From: an uncultured Lachnospiraceae bacterium
Lineage (GTDB): Bacteria; Bacillota; Clostridia; Lachnospirales; Lachnospiraceae
Assembly (NCBI GenBank): GCA_902767135.1
Contig: CACXGE010000116.1
Coordinates: forward strand, 1 to 62,094
Length of the DNA stretch: 62,094 nucleotides
Direction of reading: 5' to 3'
The first letter of the stretch is position 1; each line of letters starts with the position of its first letter. The notes below the pieces were generated by a model, which was not told where the DNA came from, searched no databases, and worked only from the letters and a program-made list of their open reading frames with translations. This document shows positions 26,229 to 35,395 of the stretch, one piece after another. A program made the translations under genes and the position numbers.

Positions 26229-26238
26229 GAGGTAGGCT

Positions 26239-27435
26239 ATGGATAACTTTTTAAGACAATGGATTACAAGCAATATAACTTTTGGTAAGGATAAGAAGAA
26301 AAGTATCTCTGTGTTGGATATTGCCTTTGTATTGGCTGTAGGTATCGCGGGATTTGTTATGAGATTTGCTATGAGAGGATTTGCATCGGCAGACTATAAT
26401 ATATACATTGGTCCGTGGATGGAAAAAATCCAGGAAGTAGGGGGACTAACTTCTATAGGAATGGAGATTGGAAACTATCCACCACTTTATATGTATTTCT
26501 TTGCTGTTTTAACTTATCTGCCATGTTCTTATCTTACGTCGGTAAAACTACTGGGAGTAGTGTTCGATTATTTGCTGGCAATAGGATGTGGGAAGGTGGT
26601 TTACCAGGCTGCGAAAAGCAAGAACAAAGCCCTTTTGACTTATGGGGTTGTGTTGCTGTTGCCCACTGTGGCAGTGGACAGCGGATTGTGGGCACAGGTA
26701 GATTCTATCTACGCTACATTTCTAATATTTAGTTTATTATATATCATGCAGGGAAAATCGGTGAAATCCTTTGTGTTATATGGATTAGCTTTTGCACTAA
26801 AGCTTCAATGTCTGTTTTTACTGCCACTGTACATAGTACTTTGGGTAAAAAAGAAGGAGATGAAGCTGTGGCACTTTCTGTTGATTCCGGTGATGTATTT
26901 TACCAGTGTAATTCCAGCATGGATTGCAGGGCGGAGTTTAAAAGATTTGTTATTAATTTACTTTAACCATTATGGAGAATATACATCATTATTAAGCTAT
27001 AATCGCCCCAATGGATATACACTCACAGTAACAGATCTGCTTCAGGAATACATTGGTGGTGCAGGAACCTGGTTTACCTTAGGATTATTGATTATCCTCA
27101 TGGCTTTCCTGGTGATGAAAAATCACCAGATAAATGAAGTGCATATGATTCATGCCGGCTTGCTTATGATGATGACTGTCACCTTCTTTCTTCCGTATAT
27201 GCATGAGAGATACGGTTATGTAGCAGATTTGTTGGCTGTAATGTATGGAATTATCTATATTCGCAAATTTTATATCACAATTTTGTGTGTAATGTGCTCC
27301 CTTGGAGGATATGTTGGATTTATCACAGGAACGTTTCCCATTCCATATACTGTGCTGGCAGTAGGGTATTTATATGCAATGTGTGTGGTAGCAAGAGATT
27401 TGTACGAAAAGTTGCGCCAACATGAGGAAACATAA
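26239..27435 (+). CDS. GT-C-type membrane glycosyltransferase (mannosyltransferase-like)
   Basis: The 398-residue protein has about ten helices. After the first helix comes FASADYNIYIGPWMEKI and GNYPPLYMYFF, then VDSGLWAQVDSIYA and, late in the protein, LPYMHERYGY. These are typical of the GT-C proteins related to PIG-M/Alg and bacterial polyprenol-dependent mannosyl- or galactosyltransferases. The aspartate in the first external loop is the likely base. It abuts the MBOAT gene with no gap, so transfer and O-acylation may be linked. Confidence 0.8.
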   Translation: MDNFLRQWITSNITFGKDKKKSISVLDIAFVLAVGIAGFVMRFAMRGFASADYNIYIGPWMEKIQEVGGLTSIGMEIGNYPPLYMYFFAVLTYLPCSYLTSVKLLGVVFDYLLAIGCGKVVYQAAKSKNKALLTYGVVLLLPTVAVDSGLWAQVDSIYATFLIFSLLYIMQGKSVKSFVLYGLAFALKLQCLFLLPLYIVLWVKKKEMKLWHFLLIPVMYFTSVIPAWIAGRSLKDLLLIYFNHYGEYTSLLSYNRPNGYTLTVTDLLQEYIGGAGTWFTLGLLIILMAFLVMKNHQINEVHMIHAGLLMMMTVTFFLPYMHERYGYVADLLAVMYGIIYIRKFYITILCVMCSLGGYVGFITGTFPIPYTVLAVGYLYAMCVVARDLYEKLRQHEET

Positions 27436-28902
27436 ATGACCTTTGATACCATTCGGTTTTGCGTTTTTTTTATGATGGTAATGGGAGGATTTTACCTGAC
27501 TCCTGTGGCAAAACGTAAATATGTAGTGCTAGCTTCCAGTGTTGCGTTTTATCTTTTATTGGATGTTAAGGTAAGCCTTTTGGGGTTTGTGACAGTGGTA
27601 TTTACTTATTTTGGTGCCAGAATCATGGAGAGGTTAAGACAGGAGAAAATCATATATGGCAGATGCTGTTTTTGGGGGATTATCACAATATTAATTGGAA
27701 TCCTTTTGGGATTTAAATATTTAAATTTTGCCTCAGATGTGCTCTGTCAGGTATTGCAGTGGTTTCACCTGTCTACCCAAAAGAAGGTATTTGAATTGTT
27801 TGCCATGATTGGTCTGTCTTACTATACATTAAAGGCAGTTATGTACGTGGCAGAAGTCTATCAGGAAAGACGAAAACCGGAAAAAGATTTTGTGGCTTTG
27901 GCTTCGTATCTGTTATTTTTTCCGCAAATCATAGCAGGCCCCATTGACCCTCCAAGGAGTCTCCTTAGTCAGTTAAAAGGAAAGCTTTGTTATAGGGAAG
28001 AATTGGCTAAAAAGTCTCTTTTATTTTTGGCATCCGGCTATATGAAAAAACTTGTAATCGCCAATATGATAGTAGGATACGTAGACTGTATATACGATGA
28101 CGTGACAGCTTATGGTGGTCTTACCTTACTGTATGGAATATTTCTTTATTCCGTACAGATTTACTGCGATTTTAGCGGATACTCAGAAATCAGTATTGGC
28201 CTGGCAGGATTACTTGGAATAGAGGTAGGGGATAACTTTCACTGTCCATACCTTGCAGCAGATATCAAGGATTTTTGGAACAGATGGCATATCTCTTTGT
28301 CGGGATTTCTGAAAGAGTATATATATATTCCCTTGGGAGGAAACCGAAAGGGCAGTGTGAAAAAGGTAAGAAATATATTGGTCACCTTTGTCATCAGTGG
28401 ATTGTGGCATGGCGCCAACTATACTTTTCTGTTTTGGGGATTCTTGCATGGAATTTTAAACTGCCTGTGTAAAAAAACTAAGAGACAGGATACAAATTGT
28501 AACACCTTTCAAGATAGGGTAAAATTGTTTGGAAACATAGCGCTGACTTTTGTGCTTGTAACTGTCGGCTGGGTATTTTTTCGGGCAAATAGTTTTCAAC
28601 AGGCGGTAACACTGCTCTACAGACTTGTAACAGAATTTTCTGCTTCCGTTTCCATGGATGGAGTAAGAGAAATGGTAATGGTTTATACAGGGGATATGAT
28701 GAGTCTTTCCCCGTTTTTAATGAGTGGATGTCTGATGTTCCTTTTGTTTGTGCGGGAATACAGATGTACTTACGGTGGACTGGCAGGGCAATACGATAAA
28801 ATGGGGAATCAGGAAAACATGGTATGGTTTTCCTTATGTATATTTTTCATTATCTGTTTTGGGAATTTTGGAAGCCAAGGATTTATCTATGCGAATTTTT
28901 GA
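27436..28902 (+). CDS. MBOAT-family O-acyltransferase (AlgI/DltB-like), first copy
   Basis: An integral membrane acyltransferase of 488 aa with about eleven helices. It shows FPQIIAGPIDPP, YCDFSGYSEISIGLAGLLGI, DFWNRWHISLSGFLKEYIYIPLGGNRKG and the catalytic histidine in SGLWHGANYTF. The family passes acyl groups from a cytoplasmic donor across the membrane to surface polymers. The partner at 28908 is an SGNH-like protein, giving the usual two-part O-acylation system. RBS GAGGAAA lies within the previous gene. Confidence 0.93.
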   Translation: MTFDTIRFCVFFMMVMGGFYLTPVAKRKYVVLASSVAFYLLLDVKVSLLGFVTVVFTYFGARIMERLRQEKIIYGRCCFWGIITILIGILLGFKYLNFASDVLCQVLQWFHLSTQKKVFELFAMIGLSYYTLKAVMYVAEVYQERRKPEKDFVALASYLLFFPQIIAGPIDPPRSLLSQLKGKLCYREELAKKSLLFLASGYMKKLVIANMIVGYVDCIYDDVTAYGGLTLLYGIFLYSVQIYCDFSGYSEISIGLAGLLGIEVGDNFHCPYLAADIKDFWNRWHISLSGFLKEYIYIPLGGNRKGSVKKVRNILVTFVISGLWHGANYTFLFWGFLHGILNCLCKKTKRQDTNCNTFQDRVKLFGNIALTFVLVTVGWVFFRANSFQQAVTLLYRLVTEFSASVSMDGVREMVMVYTGDMMSLSPFLMSGCLMFLLFVREYRCTYGGLAGQYDKMGNQENMVWFSLCIFFIICFGNFGSQGFIYANF

Positions 28903-28907
28903 GGTAA

Positions 28908-29810
28908 ATGATGAAGAAATATGTAAAATATGCATTTATGGGATTGATATTTGCAATGGTTTTCTGTTGTATAAAAAATTTTGTGGCATACCGGCTTCCT
29001 GGCAAAAGCAGTGGAATGCAGGCTGCCATACAGGAAAAAAATATAGATTATTTATTTTTGGGTTCCTCTTTGTTTCGCCAAGGGATAGATATCAATATTG
29101 CTTTGGAGGAGACAAAAGGAAATTGTTTTATTATATCCTACAATGGAAATCAGCCGGTACAGATGAGAGAAGAACTGGCCATGCTTTTAAAACATCAGGT
29201 GGAAATTGAGAATATATATGTGGATTTGTATGTGTATTCTGCGGCACTAAGACCGGCAATCAGTGATAAGCGATTTATCTGGGATATGGATACCAGGGGA
29301 AAAATCAATGTCTTTTCGGAAATGGTAGAGCACTCGGAGGCGGGAACCAAAGAGTTTGTTGATTTTTTTATCAGTGCAAATAATGAGTATTTTTTGTTTT
29401 ATCCGATCTTTCAACTGGTTGGAAGAAATGAATTCTACAAAGGTGGAAATTTAAGAGAAACCCCTGGACGTACAAGAAATGTGTTGGACCATCTGGAAAC
29501 GCCCGGGGACAGGGAGCGAATTCATGAAGCACAAAAACAGGCACTTATTGACATTATTACCATGTGTAAGGAACAGGGAATTCACCTTACTTTTTTAGAA
29601 ATTCCAAAGTATTATACATTGGAACAGGCGGATTATTACCAAAGATTGCAAGGAGAGTTGGAACAAATCATAGAAGGTCAGGAGTATATTAGTGCTTCTC
29701 AAGTAGGGTTTGATAATAGGAATCCTGAAAATTATCAGGATTTATTTCATTTATCAGCCAGGGGGCGCAGAGAGTATACCAAACAATTGCTAAATGTGGA
29801 ACTGAGGTGA
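28908..29810 (+). CDS. SGNH-hydrolase-like partner of the MBOAT protein (DltD/AlgJ-like role)
   Basis: The 300-residue protein has a single N-terminal anchor (about 5-24) and an extracellular domain. That domain has FLGSSLFRQGID (the GxSxxxxG block with the nucleophile serine), SYNGNQP and a late DLFHLSARGR giving the Asp-His pair. Such proteins finish transfer of the acyl group that an MBOAT brings outside. It starts five bases after the MBOAT stop. The family is not identical to DltD, so I give role rather than name. Confidence 0.75.
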   Translation: MMKKYVKYAFMGLIFAMVFCCIKNFVAYRLPGKSSGMQAAIQEKNIDYLFLGSSLFRQGIDINIALEETKGNCFIISYNGNQPVQMREELAMLLKHQVEIENIYVDLYVYSAALRPAISDKRFIWDMDTRGKINVFSEMVEHSEAGTKEFVDFFISANNEYFLFYPIFQLVGRNEFYKGGNLRETPGRTRNVLDHLETPGDRERIHEAQKQALIDIITMCKEQGIHLTFLEIPKYYTLEQADYYQRLQGELEQIIEGQEYISASQVGFDNRNPENYQDLFHLSARGRREYTKQLLNVELR

Positions 29811-29812
29811 GG

Positions 29813-31003
29813 ATGGTAACGATGAAGAAGAAAAAATTAGAATATATAGAAGGATATAAAGGATTTGCCTGTTTGTGTGTTATGTTGTCCCATTTTTTTG
29901 CGGCATTTTGTAATGTGTGGGTAACATCATTGCCAGAGAGAGCTCATAATGGTGCATGGTTTGAAACCTGGATTGGAACTACGCCACTGAATTGGTTTTA
30001 CAATGGAAATTTTGGAGTGCGTGTGTTCTTTATCACCAGTGGCTTTGTGTTAAGCTATGCCTATTTTTGTACCGGAAGTGTGGAATACCTAAAAAAGGGA
30101 GCATTAAAACGATATTTCAGGCTGGTAATTCCAGTGGTTTTTATCAATGTGGTAACCTGCTGTCTGATGAAATTTGGCTTGCTGTATCACAGGGAAGCTG
30201 CCATGATTTCTAAAAGTTATGATTGGTTGTCAGCGTTTAACAATTTTGAACCAAGTTTTTTCGCTGCATTAAAAGAAGGGCTGTTTGAAAATTTTTTTAA
30301 GAACACATCAAACTATGTTGGGCCATTGTGGACCATGACATATGAAATGCTTGGTTCTTTGTTAGTATTTGCATTTCTTGCTTTATTTGGCAGGGATAAA
30401 ATTCGTTATGTGATATACCTTGTTTTTTTGGTACTTTTCAGGGAGTCAAATTATTCTCATTTTGTGGTGGGAATGGCTCTGTGTGACATTATGCAGAATC
30501 AGAATGCCAGAATGGAAAAATTCAGAAAAAATAAATGGGCAGTGGCTTTGGTGGCTGTGATTGGAGTGGCGTTTTGTACCTATCCTTCCGGTACTGATCC
30601 AAGTATTACCATGTATCGTTATTTTAATTTAAATCAGTTTATGGATACGGTGACCGTATATCATTTTATTGGAGCAACGCTGTTGTTTTTTGCGATTTTA
30701 AATAGTAAAGGGCTTCAGAAGTTCTTTGAGTTGCCACCATTCGCTTTCCTTGGAAAGCATTGTTTTGGATTGTATCTGGTTCACTGGCCCATTATGATGA
30801 GTCTTTCCAGTTATATTATTGTCAAATACACAGGAGGAAGCCTGTCTTATTACAAGGTAGTGGCCATTGATTTTGTGATTACCATGGCAGTGATTATACT
30901 TTGGGCAATAATGATTTCAAAGACGTTGGATAAATATAGTATCAATTTGGCAAAATGGGTGGCTTTAAAAGCTTTCCCAAAGGAGGAAAAGGACGTTTCG
31001 TAA
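29813..31003 (+). CDS. Acyltransferase-3 family membrane protein
   Basis: An OafA/YrhL-type integral membrane O-acyltransferase of about 396 aa with ten helices. YIEGYKGFACLCVMLSHFF holds the catalytic histidine of helix 1; GVRVFFITSGFVLSY and a late GKHCFGLYLVHWPIM are also typical. There is no SGNH extension. It probably acetylates a surface sugar. The start is uncertain: GTG 29807, ATG 29813 or ATG 29822 could serve, and I chose 29813 for GAGG spacing. The next gene is a second, different acyltransferase-3. Confidence 0.87.
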   Translation: MVTMKKKKLEYIEGYKGFACLCVMLSHFFAAFCNVWVTSLPERAHNGAWFETWIGTTPLNWFYNGNFGVRVFFITSGFVLSYAYFCTGSVEYLKKGALKRYFRLVIPVVFINVVTCCLMKFGLLYHREAAMISKSYDWLSAFNNFEPSFFAALKEGLFENFFKNTSNYVGPLWTMTYEMLGSLLVFAFLALFGRDKIRYVIYLVFLVLFRESNYSHFVVGMALCDIMQNQNARMEKFRKNKWAVALVAVIGVAFCTYPSGTDPSITMYRYFNLNQFMDTVTVYHFIGATLLFFAILNSKGLQKFFELPPFAFLGKHCFGLYLVHWPIMMSLSSYIIVKYTGGSLSYYKVVAIDFVITMAVIILWAIMISKTLDKYSINLAKWVALKAFPKEEKDVS

Positions 31004-31007
31004 CAAG

Positions 31008-32150
31008 ATGAAAAGAAGAGAGAAAAAAAATCAGATAACGAATGAGAAACAAGAGATAGGAAACGAGATGACAGAAAGAGAAACAAAAAAAGTAATCACA
31101 GAAAAATATAGTAATACACCAAAAAAGAGAAAAGGTTATTTGGATATTGCGAAAGCAATTGGAGTAATCATTGTGCTGATGAACCATATTGGATTGTCCC
31201 TTGGAAAAGGAAATACATATCTGGGAGCCTTTTATGTGTCAGAATTTTTCCTGTTGGCGGGGATGACATTTTATATAAAACCAGAGGAGACGTCAGACAG
31301 CTTTGTGACAAAGAAGGCAAAACGCTTGTTAATTCCTTACTTTGGCTACAGTCTGTTTTATCTATTATGGTATGGAGTGTCCCAGATGAGGTCAGGTCAT
31401 ATCCATGCCCTGGATATTCAGAGAAAGATTGCAGGAATCTGTTATGGAAGAAATTTTTTCAATATTGGAACGCGCAGAATATACATGATGGAAATTATGA
31501 ATGCACCAATGTGGTTTTTGCTGGCGTTGTTTAGCTGTCTGGTTATATATGGAATCCTGACAATTCTTATGAAAGATAAAAAGTGGATTGGAGTCGTTTT
31601 ACTGACAGGTTTGGGCATTGTATTACAGTATACTGTGAAGATGCTTCTGCCTTGGGGAATTGATGTGGCAATGATTATGCTGCCGTTAATGTATGTAGGA
31701 GAGCGGCTGGCAAAGGTGGATTATATCGGAATTACCAGGAGAAAACTTTGGCTGCTTCCCCTGATAGCCTTTCTTTTTGTGGGGGTGGTGACATGGAATG
31801 GTCCTGGGAATTCATCTGTCAATGATTATGGGCGTAGTGTGTTTTTATTCCTAATAGCATCTTTCTGTGGAACTATTCTTTGTGTTATATTTTCATATTA
31901 TCTGGAAACCTATTTGCATTTTTTAGCAAAACCACTTATGATAGTAGGAAGGTACACTATGGAGATTTTGTGCCTTCATCTGTTTGTCTTTGCAATTGTA
32001 TCCACAATTGCGGGAATCCTAGGTGCAGGCAGTGAGAATACAGGGGTAAAGATTGTGGCAGTTTTTATAGGCCTGGCTGTGCCGGTGTTATTGAAAAGTA
32101 TGTGGATAAGAATCCTTGATATGTTAAAGAAAGGGAAAAATAATGAGTGA
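31008..32150 (+). CDS. Acyltransferase-3 family membrane protein, distant second type
   Basis: The 380-residue protein has a 45-residue charged leader before the first helix (KGYLDIAKAIGVIIVLMNHIGLS, histidine present). AFYVSEFFLLAGMTFY, RLLIPYFGYSLFYLLW and APMWFLLALFSCLV follow, matching the Fucose-4-O-acetylase/Acyl_transf_3 group. About ten helices. The highly charged N-terminus (KRREKKNQ...TERETKK) is unusual and might be an over-long start; ATG 31068, beginning MTERETKK, is an alternative. It overlaps the next GT2 gene by 8 bp. Confidence 0.82.
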   Translation: MKRREKKNQITNEKQEIGNEMTERETKKVITEKYSNTPKKRKGYLDIAKAIGVIIVLMNHIGLSLGKGNTYLGAFYVSEFFLLAGMTFYIKPEETSDSFVTKKAKRLLIPYFGYSLFYLLWYGVSQMRSGHIHALDIQRKIAGICYGRNFFNIGTRRIYMMEIMNAPMWFLLALFSCLVIYGILTILMKDKKWIGVVLLTGLGIVLQYTVKMLLPWGIDVAMIMLPLMYVGERLAKVDYIGITRRKLWLLPLIAFLFVGVVTWNGPGNSSVNDYGRSVFLFLIASFCGTILCVIFSYYLETYLHFLAKPLMIVGRYTMEILCLHLFVFAIVSTIAGILGAGSENTGVKIVAVFIGLAVPVLLKSMWIRILDMLKKGKNNE

Positions 32151-33093
32151 AAAAATTTCGTTTGTAATTCCCTGTTATGGTTCGGAACAGACCATTGGAA
32201 TCGTAACAGGTCAGATAAAAGAAGTGATGAAAGAAAGAGAAGAATTCGATTATGAGATTCTTTTGGTAAATGATTGTTCTCCGGACAATGTGTGGAGTGT
32301 GATTACCAAGCTATGCAAAGAGGATAGCCATATTCGTGCCATTCGTCTGGCAAAAAATTTTGGACAGCACTCTGCATTGATGGCGGGATATACCTTTGTG
32401 ACGGGAGATTATGTGGCTACCCTGGATGATGACGGACAGACTCCGGCAGGAGAGGTGTTTCAGTTAATCGATAAGGTAAAAGAAGGATATGATGTGGCAT
32501 ATGGCTATTATCCAGAGAGAAAAGATAATATTTTCCGCAAGTTTGGTACCTTAATGAACAATAAGATGCTGGAAATGATGATTGAAAAACCAAAATCAGT
32601 ACATTTAACCAGTTATTTTGTGGCAAAAAGATATATTGTGGATGAAATTGTAAAATATAAAAATCCCTATCCATATATCTGGGGTCTGGTGCTTCGCACT
32701 ACAAAAAATATTGTGAATGTACCAATCAATCATGAGGAAAGAAAAGAGGGAAAATCAGGATACACTCTGGTAAAGTTGTTAAATTTGTGGATGAATGGCT
32801 TTACAGCCTTTTCCGTCAAACCCCTTCGGATTGCTACCGGTGTAGGTGCTGTCACTTCTGCAGTTGGAGTTTTGTTTATTATTTTCACCATTGTAAAGAA
32901 ACTCATGCAGCCGGATTTGGTACCAGGATATAGCTCTTTAATGGCTGTGTTACTCTTTATCGGTGGTATGCTTATGGTTATGTTAGGATTAATCGGTGAA
33001 TATGTAGGGCGAATTTATATTTGTATCAATGCTTCTCCACAGTTTGTGATAGGGGAGCAGATAAATATAACTAAACAGGATCAGGTTTCGTAA
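32143..33093 (+). CDS. GtrB/ArnC-like undecaprenyl-phosphate glycosyltransferase
   Basis: A 316-residue GT2 with two C-terminal membrane helices (about 229-252 and 263-287). It shows FVIPCYGSEQTI, LLVNDCSPDN, NFGQHSALMAG, LDDDGQTPAGEV and EERKEGKSGYTLVKLL, the markers of GtrB/ArnC/DPM enzymes. It loads a hexose on undecaprenyl phosphate for later transfer outside. It shares eight bases with the acyltransferase gene. A second such gene is at 57617, so the cell makes at least two lipid-linked sugar donors here. Confidence 0.92.
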   Translation: MSEKISFVIPCYGSEQTIGIVTGQIKEVMKEREEFDYEILLVNDCSPDNVWSVITKLCKEDSHIRAIRLAKNFGQHSALMAGYTFVTGDYVATLDDDGQTPAGEVFQLIDKVKEGYDVAYGYYPERKDNIFRKFGTLMNNKMLEMMIEKPKSVHLTSYFVAKRYIVDEIVKYKNPYPYIWGLVLRTTKNIVNVPINHEERKEGKSGYTLVKLLNLWMNGFTAFSVKPLRIATGVGAVTSAVGVLFIIFTIVKKLMQPDLVPGYSSLMAVLLFIGGMLMVMLGLIGEYVGRIYICINASPQFVIGEQINITKQDQVS

Positions 33094-33105
33094 AAGGGTG
33101 AGGGA

Positions 33106-34497
33106 ATGAAGGAAATCATAAAGCAGATATTACAGTCCTGGAATAATAGGGACGGAAATGTAAACAGTACCCAGGATATTATTTTGTGGATACAAAAATT
33201 GAATAAGGAAACTTTTGTGGATATCAAGGAATGCAAGATTTCAGACAGTACCTTTTGGTTTTATGACGATTACAATGGAGAAATCTTAAACAGAAAACGC
33301 AGTTTTTTCTCAGTAAAAGGGATGCGTCATTTTGTGGATGATGAGTTTATCTGTGAACAGCCTATGATAATTCAGCCGGAAATCGGTTATCTGGGCATCA
33401 TTTGTAAGGTGATAGATGGGGAATTGAATTTTCTGATGCAGGCAAAGATAGAGCCGGGAAATGTAAACTGTGTCCAGATTTCTCCCACCATCCAGGCTAC
33501 CAAAAGTAATTTTACCAGAGCACATGGTGGAAAGCTGCCTACGTATTTTGAATATTTTGAAAATTCCAAACAATATACCGTGCTTTATGACCAGATTCAG
33601 TCAGAGCAGTCAGCAAGGTTTTATAAGAAAAGAAATCGAAATATGATTATGCTCATTGAAGATGAAATTCAGGTTTACGAAAATTACAAATGGATGACGC
33701 TAGGTCAGATCAAGGAATTGATGAAGATAGATAACCTGGTGAATATGGATACAAGAACTGTCCTTTCTGGTATTCCTCTGGTAACCACCAGATTTGATGC
33801 CGAAGACTTGGAAGAACTTAGAAGCTTTTTTGCGGAAAAAGAGTTTTTTGCATCCATATATGAGACGGATATCATGGAAGAACTGGCACAGATTTATCAG
33901 TATATGAACAACTATAAAATGTTTCATGAAGTGAAGACAAAGTCGGTTCCACTAAATGAGCTGGTGGATTGGCGGGTGGATGATTACGGGGTTACCTGTA
34001 AGAAATCTTCCAATTTTATGGTGAGATTTTACGATATTTCCATCTCTGGGCGTGAAGTACAGAACTGGACTCAGCCTTTGTTTAAGGCAAATGGACAGGC
34101 TGTGTTTGGGCTGATTTGCTGTAAGGATCAAGGGGTATACAAATATCTGGTTTGTCCTAGAGCAGAGATTGGTTCTTTCGATAAACTGGAATTGGCTCCA
34201 TCCATACAGAAAGAGCCCATTGAAGTTGCCACCCACGAAAATGCTGTGGAACACTTGTTTGAGCAAAAGCTGTCAAAAAAAGAAGGAGTCCTGCTGGATG
34301 TGCTTCTCTCCGAGGAGGGGGGACGCTTCTATCATGAGCAGAACCGAAATGTAATCATGGAAATTTCAAAGGAAGAACTATCCAAGCTGCCAGAGGGGTA
34401 TTTCTGGGTTAGCTACAGTACCTTGAATTATCTGGTACAGGTAAATAATTGTTTGAATATTCAATTGAGGAACCTGTTGTCCTTGTTAAAGATATAG
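33106..34497 (+). CDS. NDP-hexose 2,3-dehydratase (EvaA/TylCVI family)
   Basis: The family removes water across C2-C3 of dTDP-4-keto-6-deoxyglucose, the step that commits to 2-deoxy sugars such as olivose and digitoxose. The 463-residue protein is two halves of the same fold. The first shows QPEIGYLGIICK, AKIEPGNVNCVQISPTIQAT and SARFYKKRNRNMIM; the second QAVFGLICCK, CPRAEIGSFDKLELAPSIQ and GGRFYHEQNRNVIM. Size and duplication match EvaA. It closes the operon that includes RmlD. A ketoreductase pair at 37740-39670 could act next. Such enzymes are best known from actinomycete antibiotics, so the setting is unusual. Confidence 0.88.
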   Translation: MKEIIKQILQSWNNRDGNVNSTQDIILWIQKLNKETFVDIKECKISDSTFWFYDDYNGEILNRKRSFFSVKGMRHFVDDEFICEQPMIIQPEIGYLGIICKVIDGELNFLMQAKIEPGNVNCVQISPTIQATKSNFTRAHGGKLPTYFEYFENSKQYTVLYDQIQSEQSARFYKKRNRNMIMLIEDEIQVYENYKWMTLGQIKELMKIDNLVNMDTRTVLSGIPLVTTRFDAEDLEELRSFFAEKEFFASIYETDIMEELAQIYQYMNNYKMFHEVKTKSVPLNELVDWRVDDYGVTCKKSSNFMVRFYDISISGREVQNWTQPLFKANGQAVFGLICCKDQGVYKYLVCPRAEIGSFDKLELAPSIQKEPIEVATHENAVEHLFEQKLSKKEGVLLDVLLSEEGGRFYHEQNRNVIMEISKEELSKLPEGYFWVSYSTLNYLVQVNNCLNIQLRNLLSLLKI

Positions 34498-34500
34498 GGG

Positions 34501-34525
34501 ATCTGTTCAGAGCAAATGAACAGAT
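34501..34525. repeat. 25-nt palindrome family, copy D
   Basis: ATCTGTTC and GAACAGAT form a perfect 8-bp stem around a 9-nt loop, with the same arms as copy B (19451-19475) but a different loop. It starts four bases after the dehydratase stop codon. Confidence 0.75.
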
Positions 34526-34575
34526 ACGAAAATCGGGCAATGCTGACAAATGCAAAATTGCCCGATTTTTGTATC
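34523..34575. terminator. Bidirectional terminator containing the 39-nt hairpin repeat, copy 2
   Basis: A 19-bp stem (34523-34541 with 34557-34575, one G.T pair) closes on a 15-nt loop. On +, five T (34566-34570) sit within the arm; on -, a T run follows CCCGA. The inner 39 nt (34530-34568) is the inverted copy of 2194-2232 with one difference. Confidence 0.75.
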
Positions 34576-34591
34576 ATTCACATTTTCTTAC

Positions 34592-34616
34592 GGTCTCAGC
34601 AGTAAATGCTGAGACC
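34592..34616. terminator. Perfect 10-bp hairpin between convergent genes
   Basis: GGTCTCAGCA (34592-34601) and its exact complement (34607-34616) enclose GTAAA. No T tract follows on +; on the minus strand it lies about 40 nt past the pabC stop and may help terminate that operon. Confidence 0.4.
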
Positions 34617-34654
34617 TGTACTGAATAGTTACATTTGTTCAGAAAAAAGAACAG

Positions 34655-35383
34655 TTACAGATACCCTTCATAAGCTTCCATACACTGTCGGGTGACAGGG
34701 CCGGTATGGAAGTTTTTTTGTGCCAAAGAAGTGACAGGCATGATTCCTATAAGTGAGTTTGTGACAAAACATTCTTCCATAATTCTAATGTCCTCTGGGT
34801 GGAGTATCACCTGATTGATGGGAAAATGTTCTAACAGGAAACGCCTTACAATGCCAGGTAAGAGCCCACAGGAAAGGGCAGGGGTATAGATCTGTCCGTC
34901 ACGGACAAAAAAGACATTGGTAGTGCTGCCCTCACATATTTCTCCTCTTGAGTTTAGGAAAAGTACCTCATCGATATCCAGCGTATGGGTACGTCTTTTT
35001 TCTATTATGTTATCCCCATAATTCATGGTTTTGTGAAACACCAGGGGAGAGGTTTCGTTTCGATAGATCTTGCTGTAGTCTAAGCGAAAGCCCTGTTGTA
35101 TTACGTTAGCTGTGTAAGGATTGTCACGGAAGGTAAATAATTTGTTATTTTCAGACACCATAATCTTTAAGGCGTGCAGTGGAGGGAGAGAAGTATCCTG
35201 CTGGTGTTCTAAAAAGCTGTGTACTTCCTCTTGGGTGACCCTTTGTGAAATTCCAAGAAATTGCAGGGTAGCGTTTATTCGCTGCAGGTGCCAGGAAAGA
35301 AACATGGGTTGATGGCAACGTAAACATATTGTTTCAAAGGCTCCCAGGCCAAATTGAAAAGCATCATCAAGTATTATATTCAT
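34655..35383 (-). CDS. pabC: 4-amino-4-deoxychorismate lyase PabC
   Basis: A fold-type IV PLP enzyme (242 aa) that splits aminodeoxychorismate to p-aminobenzoate and pyruvate. It shows FGLGAFETI at the N-terminus, HKTMNYGDNIIEKR with the likely PLP lysine, and CEGSTTNVFFV with CGLLPGIVRR in the C-half. The N-terminus is short, starting at the DDAFQFG strand. I prefer the second ATG (35383), since TCCTCC on + at 35388-35393 is a ribosome site for it; the first ATG (35395) abuts the pabB stop and overlaps that site. The pab context separates it from the related transaminases IlvE and Dat. Confidence 0.88.
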   Translation of the reverse strand: MNIILDDAFQFGLGAFETICLRCHQPMFLSWHLQRINATLQFLGISQRVTQEEVHSFLEHQQDTSLPPLHALKIMVSENNKLFTFRDNPYTANVIQQGFRLDYSKIYRNETSPLVFHKTMNYGDNIIEKRRTHTLDIDEVLFLNSRGEICEGSTTNVFFVRDGQIYTPALSCGLLPGIVRRFLLEHFPINQVILHPEDIRIMEECFVTNSLIGIMPVTSLAQKNFHTGPVTRQCMEAYEGYL

Positions 35384-35395
35384 ATTATCCTCCAT

